Positions 25,565 through 32,493 of a stretch of 64,000 nt of DNA are shown one piece after another. Position numbers and translations under genes: made by a program. The first letter of the stretch is position 1, and every line of letters starts with the position of its first letter. Location: NCBI GenBank assembly GCA_905197905.1, contig CAJKAP010000004.1:1-64000 (forward strand). The letters run 5' to 3'. This DNA is from an uncultured Sutterella sp. GTDB lineage: Bacteria > Pseudomonadota > Gammaproteobacteria > Burkholderiales > Burkholderiaceae_F. The notes beneath the pieces are model-generated. The model did not search any database. It was not told the origin of the DNA and worked only from the letters and a program-made list of their open reading frames with translations.

Positions 25565-27340
25565 TTAGCCTTCGCAAGCGAGACACGTCGTGTCGTCCGC
25601 CACGCTCGTCATATCGATTTCGTCTTCGATACGCTTACGCTGCACCTGAACGCCCACGCGGTCAGCCTTACGCAGTTTGTCAGAGCGGTTGTAGTAGAGG
25701 CTCTTCAAACCGCGCTTCCAAGCCATGAAGTGGCAAGCATGCAAGTAGCCAATCGACACATCAGGGGAGAAGAACATATTCACGCTCTGACCCTGGTCGA
25801 TAAACTGCTGACGGTCTGCAGCCATTTCAATAATCCAGCGTTGATCGATTTCGATCGCGGTCTTATAGGTATTGCGGATCTGCTCAGGAATGTCTTCACG
25901 GTGCTGAATCGAGCCATCATGCGCGATGATATCGGCCCAGAATTCTTCCGTATCCAAACCCAAACGAGCGACTTCGGCTTTTAAGAAGCGATTCTTCATG
26001 ATGTAAGCGCCCGAGATCGTATCCTGACGATAGATGTTGGCGCGATACGGTTCAATCGAGGGGCTCGTGCCACCCATGATCAAAGAGGAAGAAGCGTTCG
26101 GGGCCACGGACATCCAGTGCGAGAGACGACGACGTACGCCAGACTCAGCGGCATCTGGGCAAGCACCACGGCGTTCGCACAAGTGGCGGTCAGCTTCTTC
26201 GCAAGCCTGACGGATGTGGCGGAAAATGGCCATATTCGTCACCTTAGCCACGACGGATTCAAACGGGATACGGTTCTTTTGTAAGTAAGCATGGAACCCA
26301 AGCGCACCCAAGCCCACCGAGCGTTCACGCATGGCGGAATAGCGAGCGCGAGAGATCGTATCGGGCGCATGATCGATGAAGTACTGAAGCACGTTATCCA
26401 AGAATTCCAACACGTCTTCAATGAACTGCGGCACATGACGCCACTGGTCATAGTATTCGAGGTTCAAAGAAGAGAGGCAGCACACCGCAGTGCGTTCGTT
26501 TGAGGTGGGCAAGAAGATTTCCGTACAGAGGTTCGAGCCATGGATCTTTAAGCCCTTATCCTTTAACCAGCTCGGCAACGCACGGTTAGCCGTGTCGGTA
26601 AAGACCAAGAAGGGTTCGCCCGTGTGCATACGCATTTCAAGAATACGCTGCCACAAGTCGCGAGCGCTCACCACGTCCACTACTTCACCGGTTGTCGGGT
26701 GCTTCAATTCCCAAGAGTCATCCGCGTCCGAGTCACGCATCGAGGCTTCAATCTTTTCCATGAAGGCGTCCGAAATATTGACGCCATGGTGAAGATTCAA
26801 GGCCTTCATGTTCTGGTCACCAGTGGGTTTGCGCATTTCAATGAAGGGAATAATGTCCGGATGGTCAATCGACAAGAAAGCGGCATAGGAACCACGACGC
26901 GTCGAGCCTTGACGATAAGCCAAGCAAGCGGCGTCATAGACTTTCAAGTGCGGCATCACGCCCACGGACTTTTCGTCAGCCGAGCGGATTTCGACGTGAA
27001 TCCCAACACCACCCCCAAGCATGGAGAGCCAATTGACTTCAGAGAGCGTATTCACAAGCCCTTCGGCGCTGTCTTCCATGTAGGAGAGAAAGCAGGAAAC
27101 TGGCAAACCCTTTTTCGTGCGACCAAAGGCCAAGATCGGCGTAGCAAAACTCAACCAATGCTGGCTCGCATAGTCATAAATACGTTGGGCATGTTCAGGG
27201 TTCGAGGCAAAGGCTTCGGCCACAAACTTCAAACGTTCTTGCGGGCTCTTTTCATCGGGGCGCATATAGCTTTCACGCAAGCGCATCAGCCCCAACTCAT
27301 CAAACAACTTATCGCGACTCAAATCGATTTGCACAGACAT
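25565..27340 (-). CDS. nrdA: Ribonucleotide reductase large subunit lacking ATP-cone
   Basis: This is the catalytic subunit, which reduces ribonucleoside diphosphates. Active-site residues are visible: C83 in VSCFLSY, the triad N270, C272 and E274 in NLCTEI, C287-C288 in AVCCLSSLN, and the C-terminal redox pair C586/C589 in CLACEG. At 591 residues it is about 170 shorter than E. coli NrdA: it begins directly with the helical domain (MSVQIDLSRDKLFDELGLMR) and has no N-terminal ATP-cone, so dATP feedback through that domain is absent. Its small subunit has none either. An NrdR-box-like palindrome lies upstream. Operon order is nrdA-nrdB. Confidence 0.95.
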   Translation of the reverse strand: MSVQIDLSRDKLFDELGLMRLRESYMRPDEKSPQERLKFVAEAFASNPEHAQRIYDYASQHWLSFATPILAFGRTKKGLPVSCFLSYMEDSAEGLVNTLSEVNWLSMLGGGVGIHVEIRSADEKSVGVMPHLKVYDAACLAYRQGSTRRGSYAAFLSIDHPDIIPFIEMRKPTGDQNMKALNLHHGVNISDAFMEKIEASMRDSDADDSWELKHPTTGEVVDVVSARDLWQRILEMRMHTGEPFLVFTDTANRALPSWLKDKGLKIHGSNLCTEIFLPTSNERTAVCCLSSLNLEYYDQWRHVPQFIEDVLEFLDNVLQYFIDHAPDTISRARYSAMRERSVGLGALGFHAYLQKNRIPFESVVAKVTNMAIFRHIRQACEEADRHLCERRGACPDAAESGVRRRLSHWMSVAPNASSSLIMGGTSPSIEPYRANIYRQDTISGAYIMKNRFLKAEVARLGLDTEEFWADIIAHDGSIQHREDIPEQIRNTYKTAIEIDQRWIIEMAADRQQFIDQGQSVNMFFSPDVSIGYLHACHFMAWKRGLKSLYYNRSDKLRKADRVGVQVQRKRIEDEIDMTSVADDTTCLACEG

Positions 27341-27432
27341 TGTGAGTTCCTAAAATCTTTCGACAAAACAACCCCTTAGCACAATGAAATCTCCATTTTT
27401 CTTCCATCATGTAGGGGGAATATGGGTGGCTA

Positions 27433-27505
27433 AACACAACAGATTGTGTTTCACAGTGGGCTCAATACTACCTGTTTTTTTTGAGTTTCGCAAAAAGTAT
27501 TGAGC
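27433..27505 (-). promoter_or_regulatory. nrdA promoter region with NrdR-box-like palindrome
   Basis: On the minus strand TTGCGA and TAGTAT (27465-27470) are 17 bases apart. Downstream lies the palindrome AACACAA-CAGA-TTGTGTT (27433-27450), which resembles NrdR boxes. The promoter is also framed by a 10-bp inverted repeat GCTCAATACT / AGTATTGAGC (27460-27469, 27496-27505). Confidence 0.55.
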
Positions 27506-27841
27506 ATTCTTTCGACCTACTCATCCTTTAAGTGAGCAGAAGAAAGTGAGAATCATTCTAGCAAAGCCTAGTGGTGTGGCGACTTCAGGAAAAAATGTCG
27601 CAAAAAGAAAATTTGCGCCTTTTTGACCTATCGTCAAAGAAGATGCTTTTAGCTCGTTTTGGCTATTGACGATTGGAAACTTTTTGCTCTAGCGCTAAAC
27701 CTTAGCTTTTTGGTCGGCTTTTTGATAGAATGGAAAGACTATGTGTTTTGTCTACTAGTAGTGAAGAAACTATATCTAGGGGTGAGCACCCTTTTCTCTC
27801 CCCTCTTCTCTCGCTACTTTTTTACTGAATTGGAGCCCATT
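27506..27841. other. Intergenic region between nrdA and the thioredoxin gene
   Basis: The region is AT-rich. The thioredoxin frame stays open upstream to 27659, but that part encodes a hydrophobic run with no ribosome site, so I treat it as leader. It probably holds the thioredoxin promoter; none is certain. Confidence 0.4.
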
Positions 27842-28162
27842 ATGGCCATTAAGATTGTGACCGATGCCACCCTCGAGGCGGATGTTCTGAAAGCGACTCG
27901 TCCCTTTATTCTTGCTGTGGGTGCCACTTGGTGTGCTGACTGCCGTCGCGCTGCACCCTTCTTCCAGAAGTTTGCTGGCGAATTTGCGGATCGCGCTGAT
28001 TTTGGTGCCGCTGATAGCGAAAAGAATCCCGCTATTGTTGAAAAGTACCGCGTGGTGAACATCCCCACCATGGTGGTTGTCAAAAATGGCGAAGAAGTCG
28101 ACCGCGTAGTCGAAGTTCGCACCCCTTCTGAATTGAAGGCTTTTATCGAAAAGAACCTCTAA
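27842..28162 (+). CDS. Thioredoxin-fold protein
   Basis: This single thioredoxin domain of 106 residues has no signal peptide and so is probably cytoplasmic. The active site is W-C-A-D-C (about residues 30-34) instead of the canonical WCGPC. The cis-proline loop is VVNIPTMVVVKNG and the usual terminal helix follows. I chose the ATG at 27842 because GGAG lies about 9 bases upstream and the domain begins right there. It stands beside the nrdAB operon (divergent); thioredoxins reduce class I ribonucleotide reductase, so a functional link is plausible though not shown. The altered CxxC suggests a different redox potential or partner. A terminator follows. Confidence 0.85.
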   Translation: MAIKIVTDATLEADVLKATRPFILAVGATWCADCRRAAPFFQKFAGEFADRADFGAADSEKNPAIVEKYRVVNIPTMVVVKNGEEVDRVVEVRTPSELKAFIEKNL

Positions 28163-28187
28163 TCGGGTTACCCTTCGAGAATTTAAA

Positions 28188-28217
28188 CCCCGGTAGTCCT
28201 CTATCGGGGCTTTCTTT
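28188..28217 (+). terminator. Terminator after the thioredoxin gene
   Basis: CCCCGGTAG (28188-28196) and CTATCGGGG (28201-28209), followed by CTTTCTTT. Confidence 0.8.
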
Positions 28218-28239
28218 GCTTTAGATTTACGATTTCGCT

Positions 28240-28806
28240 ATGGTGATTGACGTCCCCCAGAATAAAGCCTATGCGCTTCTCACAGGCGGTCCTACGGTCT
28301 TTATCACCTCTCGCTCCCCAGAAGGGCGTGACAACGTGATGGCCAACGCCTGGAATACCCTTTTTAATATGGATCCCACACAGGTGATCGTTGTTTTCGA
28401 CTTGGGGCACGACTCCACGAAGAACATCATCGCTTCGGGTGAATTCGGCATTTCGGTTCCTGGCAACGCCTTAAAGAAAGGGTTGATTGGTGCTGGCACG
28501 ATGCACGCTCGTGATATCACAGAAGATAAGTTTGCCTACGCGCACTTAGAAAAGCTCCCTGCCCGCCAAATTAACGCCTCCTTAGTGGGTGGTGCCTTGG
28601 CTCATCTTGAATGCCGCATCATGGATCCTGAGCTTTTTGCTCGTACAGGGATTGCCTTGGCGGAAGTGGTCGCCGCTCAGGTGGAAGAAGACTATTGGGA
28701 TGGCGCAAGCCTTATTTGCGACAACCGTCCTGAACAGACGCTTCATAGCGCAGGCGCTTACACCTACTTCCCGCGCGGCCATGTGCAGCCGTGGAGCCCG
28801 CGATAA
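28240..28806 (+). CDS. Flavin reductase-like FMN-binding protein
   Basis: This 188-residue protein fits the flavoredoxin / flavin-reductase-like split-barrel family. The N-terminus PTVFITSRSPEGRDNVMANAWNT holds the typical loop around the flavin, followed by VIVVFDLGHDSTKNI and EFGISVPG. A GALAHLECRI strand and the C-terminal AYTYFPRG complete the barrel. Members bind FMN and pass electrons or reduce free flavin; here the partner is unknown. No signal peptide is present. The start has no strong ribosome site. It lies between two good terminators and so is a single-gene transcript. Confidence 0.8.
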   Translation: MVIDVPQNKAYALLTGGPTVFITSRSPEGRDNVMANAWNTLFNMDPTQVIVVFDLGHDSTKNIIASGEFGISVPGNALKKGLIGAGTMHARDITEDKFAYAHLEKLPARQINASLVGGALAHLECRIMDPELFARTGIALAEVVAAQVEEDYWDGASLICDNRPEQTLHSAGAYTYFPRGHVQPWSPR

Positions 28807-28833
28807 CGCGTTTTAGGTGCACCTAAAAGAAGA

Positions 28834-28865
28834 ACTAGCAGGTTTTGCGACTTGCTAGTTTTTTT
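28834..28865 (+). terminator. Terminator after the flavin reductase-like gene
   Basis: ACTAGCA (28834-28840) and TGCTAGT (28853-28859) with six T following. Confidence 0.88.
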
Positions 28866-28887
28866 GTGCCTCAAAAAAAATGCAGAT

Positions 28888-29092
28888 AAAAAAACGCACC
28901 GAAGGAAGGAGTCAACCGACGGTGCGTTCTCATGAAGCGCCTTTAGTACCATAGTGCAACTGCTCTCTCTTTCAGTTACACCATGTCAAGGAGAATGCAA
29001 GCTTAAAAGCGAGCGTCACTCGGACGAATGGGAGGTGAAAATCGCACTGGAGGAGCTCAAGCCCTCAAGCTTGCAGGCTCATAGTAGCACCG
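28888..29092 (-). ncRNA. Candidate structured small RNA (possibly 6S-like)
   Basis: This stretch has no gene but strong pairing on the minus strand. The 5' CGGTGC (29087-29092) can close with GCACCG (28920-28925). An inner helix TGCAAGCTT / AAGCTTGCA encloses about 60 bases with the small hairpin CGAG-TGACG-CTCG. On the 3' side GTGTAACTG pairs with CAGTTGCAC. A rho-independent terminator, ACGCACCG..CGGTGCGT plus seven T (28888-28927), ends the unit. A long closed rod of about 170-200 nt with a side hairpin recalls 6S RNA, but I cannot confirm the family. An upstream TTGACG and TATTTA spaced by 16 bases may be the promoter. Orientation follows the terminator. Confidence 0.42.
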
Positions 29093-29224
29093 AAAATCCT
29101 TATTGGGTATAGGTAAATACCCGATGAAAAATTCGCGTCAAATACGTGGACAAAATTTCAGGACGAGGAAGACTCTGTTCACTCGTCCTGCTTTCTCTCA
29201 GAGGAGAAGTGCGCGAGAGGCGCG

Positions 29225-30082
29225 CTAGAGCCACCAGACCAATTGCCAGGCTGAAATCGCGGCCTCAATTTCTTCCACACTCTTGACAATAATGAGGAGC
29301 TCTCGCCCGGCTTCGTCTTTAGGAGGATTCGCAAGAAGCCCTTCCAAGTATGGGCTTTTTTCTTCCAAGGCGGTATGCCAGAGGAGCACTGGACGCTCCA
29401 TATCAAGCGCCTTCTGAATCAAGGTTTCTGTCACGCCATTGGGGCGCAGGTACATGATAAGAATCGCCGTGCCGATCGCCGCAAAGACTTGTTGGCGGTA
29501 ACTCAAGACTTCAAGGCGTTCTTTCTCGTCCAAGGCGAGCCCACGCACCTGTGGGACCAAGGAGACGACCACCCCACCCGCGTCACAAATCGCGTGCCCC
29601 AACTCGCGGCGTCCTTTTGGCCATGGTGCGCCAAAAGGCGAGCAAACAATGGCGCCACTCGTTGCGGGATGTTCTGGATCGGGATTTTCGGCATGCAAAC
29701 TCCCCTCGTGAGCGGCCATATCAATATTAGAGAGCATACCGCTTACGATGAAAACGCCGTGCGAGGCTAACGCTTGGCAAAGCGACTCGGTATCGGCACG
29801 ACAAGCCTCAGAAGCTTGGCGCGATCCAGCGACCACAAGGCGTACTTGACGCCCCAGTAGAGATAGGTCGCCTTCGTACACCAACACTCTGGGCGGGTGA
29901 TCCACTAAGAAGAGATCCTCGGGCTACTCGCGCGCACTATCGGCCACCCATTGCACTTCTTCGGGCAGGGAGGAAGTGATTAGGCGGGCTACTGCCTCCT
30001 TAGTCGCTCGCGGAAAGTGCGATGCTTCCTGCTCGAGGAAACGATCGTAGTCTTCTCGCTCAATAAAGGGAGTTGTTGCCAT
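29225..30082 (-). pseudogene. DprA/Smf-like gene interrupted by an in-frame amber codon
   Basis: The ATG at 30082 (MATTPFIEREDYDRFLEQEA) opens a frame of 52 codons that ends at TAG (29924-29926). The same frame then continues without a stop to 29225. The downstream part, 226 residues from a GTG at 29905, has DprA-like features: RLVVAGSRQAS, SGMLSNIDMAAHEGSL and VVVSLVPQ. DprA loads RecA on incoming single-stranded DNA, and the Rossmann-like fold is shared by related proteins of other function. Full length would be 285 residues. The single TAG suggests a nonsense mutation, a base error or a suppressible stop. Restart at the GTG would give a protein without its N-terminal helices. An SD-like sequence for that restart is not evident. 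Confidence 0.65.
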
Positions 30083-30559
30083 GATATACCTTCTTCTTGT
30101 CAGAGGGATTGTCCCTTACGACAAGCGTGGCGAGTGCTGTGCATTTGCACGTTTCTCTAGGGGGATTGGGTCCTCAACGTTAGGAGTTTTAAAAAGAGTC
30201 TCGGGGGAATTGTTCAATTTCATATTACCCTCTCGGATCAAATCTTCCTATAGTGTAAAACCCTGAGAATTTTACTCAATTTTCAGATTTTCTTCTGTGA
30301 GAGTAGTGAGTAGATTTAAATCGAATTTTGGTCTCTTTTGAGGATTAAAATCCTAGCCTTTTGGCGGGAAAATTTTCTTCGCGTAAAAAACGAAGAGGCA
30401 AAGAAAAAGGCAACTCATGCTTCCGGCTAGGAAAAGCGCGAATTGCCTTTAGTGCTTTGACAAAACAGAGCGGCCATCTCACGCTCAGTTTGTCGTGAGG
30501 AGCGCGAGAAGAGAACCCTCTTCCCACGCCCACCACATTAAAGCGTCACTTTTATGTGA
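30083..30559. other. Intergenic region without recognised gene
   Basis: It contains hairpins such as CTCACG / CGTGAG near 30478-30499 and TCTTCG / CGAAGA near 30374-30394, neither with a proper T-run. One of them may end the fumarate reductase transcript. I see no protein-coding gene; a 61-codon frame from 30081 overlaps the start of the dprA-like gene on the opposite strand and looks spurious. Confidence 0.4.
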
Positions 30560-31987
30560 TTACTTGGCAGCGGCAGCAGCCTGAGCCTTCTTCACATAGA
30601 TGTAGGACTGCTGACCAGCGATACGACCGAAGGTGACGATGTCAGCCTGAGCGTTACCGCCCAAACGGTTACCACCGTGCACACCACCGGTGACTTCACC
30701 AGCAGCGAAGAAGCCCGGGATCACCTGACCCTGGGTGTTGTAAACCTGAGTCAAGGAGTCGATCTTGATACCGCCCATGGTGTGGTGAACAGCCGGGGTG
30801 ATCAAGATAGCGTAGAACGGACCCTTGTCGAGGTCACGCGGCATGTTGGCGCGGTCGAATTCGTCCTTCTTAGCAGCCTTGCCCTTCTTGTAGGAGTCCA
30901 ACGTGGCCTTCAAGGTGTTGGCATCAACGCCCATCTTGCCAGCGATTTCATCAAGGCTTTCGCCAGACAAAGCGTACGGAGCCTTGATGTAGTTGTTGGT
31001 AGCCTTCAAGGACTTCTGCATATCGGAGTCAAAGAAGAGGTAAGCCACACCGTCTTTCTGCTTCAAAATAGCAGCAGACACAGCGTCACGCGTTTCGAGT
31101 TCGTTGAAGAAGCGTTTGCCTTCCTTGTTGATCAACACAGCGCCGTTACCACGAACAGCTTCGGTGATCATTTCGCCAACGTTAGGCACAACGGTCGGGT
31201 GGGTCTGAATTTCAGCCATGTCGACCAAAGCGGCACCAGCCTTTTCAGCAAGCACAACGCCTTCACCGGTAGCACCCGGGTGGTTCGTCGTGGAGAAGCC
31301 CTTCAAGCGGGGCACATACTTCGAGACCATGGCGTTGTTAGCACCGAAACCACCAGCGGCGTCAACCACAGCGGTAGCGTGGATGGTGTATTCACCGTCC
31401 TTCTTGCTCTTGACTTTAATACCGGTCACGCGACCAGCCTTATCCTTCAAGATTTCGAGAGCGTCGGTGTTGGTGCGGATGTCGATGTTGCGAGCCTTAG
31501 CAGCGGTCGTCAACGTACGGATCACTTCCGGGCCAACCAAAGCGCCACCGGTCGGACGGTGGGTACGGGGCTGAGAAGCACCGGCCATCAAACCAACGTC
31601 ACGGAAGTCGCCGCCCAAAGCGAGCAACCATTCCACAGAGCTGGAAGCCTTGGTGACGAGCGTGCGAACGAGGTCAGGATTGTTCTTCCAGTGACCGCCC
31701 TTCATCGTATCGAAGAAGGCGATTTCCGGTGTATCGAACGTGCCCTTGGCCTGCTGAAGAGCCGTAGCAGCAGCGTTCATACCGCCAGCAGCGCGAATCG
31801 TGTTACCGCCAGGGAAGGCCATCTTTTCAACAACGATAACCTTAGCACCCAAGTTCGTGGCTTCCACAGCAGCCGACAAACCAGCGCCACCAGCACCGAT
31901 CACGGCGATGTCAGTCGTGACATCTTCAGCAGCAAAAGCAGAACCAAAAGCGGCGGACAAGGCCACTGCAACGAGAAGTTTTTTCAT
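30560..31987 (-). CDS. Periplasmic fumarate reductase flavoprotein
   Basis: This 475-residue FAD protein is closely similar to the flavin domain of Shewanella flavocytochrome c3. A Sec signal peptide (MKKLLVAVALSAAFGSAFA-A) exports it. FAD binding is at GAGGAGLSAA (31-40). The catalytic set of Fcc3 is complete: H263 in QTHPT, proton-donor R300 in ELETRD, H401/H402 in AVHHTMGG and R441 in GNRLGGNA. The haem domain of Fcc3 is missing, so a separate cytochrome c must feed electrons; none lies adjacent. Codon use is very uniform (for example GCC/GCA and AAG-rich), which suggests high expression. ACGGAG precedes the start. Function: anaerobic fumarate respiration in the periplasm. An alkene-acid substrate other than fumarate is possible. 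Confidence 0.9.
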   Translation of the reverse strand: MKKLLVAVALSAAFGSAFAAEDVTTDIAVIGAGGAGLSAAVEATNLGAKVIVVEKMAFPGGNTIRAAGGMNAAATALQQAKGTFDTPEIAFFDTMKGGHWKNNPDLVRTLVTKASSSVEWLLALGGDFRDVGLMAGASQPRTHRPTGGALVGPEVIRTLTTAAKARNIDIRTNTDALEILKDKAGRVTGIKVKSKKDGEYTIHATAVVDAAGGFGANNAMVSKYVPRLKGFSTTNHPGATGEGVVLAEKAGAALVDMAEIQTHPTVVPNVGEMITEAVRGNGAVLINKEGKRFFNELETRDAVSAAILKQKDGVAYLFFDSDMQKSLKATNNYIKAPYALSGESLDEIAGKMGVDANTLKATLDSYKKGKAAKKDEFDRANMPRDLDKGPFYAILITPAVHHTMGGIKIDSLTQVYNTQGQVIPGFFAAGEVTGGVHGGNRLGGNAQADIVTFGRIAGQQSYIYVKKAQAAAAAK

Positions 31988-32493
31988 TCAAGTGTCTCCG
32001 TAAAAATGAATCTAATACCGTGGAATCTGTGCCCCGCCCCTTTCTTTTCCTGAAAGGGCTCGTCGTTTCTCCTTCGAACCCCAGTTGAGAAAAAAACTGC
32101 GTTACACAGTGCAACACCACTGTATCGAACTCTGTCATTGTATATCTAAAGTGGAGTAAGGGTTAACACTAACGAATGTAAAGATTCTTCTAGAATTTGA
32201 CCTAAATCGTATGAGAGAGAAAAAATTAACCTTTCTAAGGCATTTTTCTTAGTGAGGAAAAAAATCTCTAGTCGTGAGTAGCTTTTCCTTAAATTCTCTC
32301 TGACTTTTCTCGCTTTTTGCCTTCTTTTTCGCCTCTCCTCTTAGAATTACCTATTGGGAGGTAGAAGTGAGGCTCAACGCCCGCCCTGCTTTCCTTTAAG
32401 CGAAACCTCCTAGACACACGAAAGAATGCGCTTCTCCTCGATATAATCTAAGGATCGTGACAACGCTTTTTCGAGAACTGGAGGTAAGAGAGG
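31988..32493. other. Divergent promoter region, frd-like gene and ABC operon
   Basis: There is no gene in these 500 bases. A consensus -10 TATAAT at 32442-32447, without a good -35, could start the ABC operon. TATACA near 32140-32147 (minus) could serve the fumarate reductase gene. A TTGAC..ATCG element near 32197 weakly recalls an FNR site; I do not claim it. Confidence 0.4.

Noticed and set aside
27659..27841. N-terminal extension of the thioredoxin with a hydrophobic stretch
   Set aside because: It could mimic a membrane anchor, but the internal ATG has a ribosome site and matches the domain boundary.
30677..32053. 458-codon open frame opposite the fumarate reductase gene
   Set aside because: It is a mirror frame caused by the biased codon use of the real gene; no family pattern.
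32190..32215. FNR site upstream of the fumarate reductase gene
   Set aside because: Only one half resembles the consensus.
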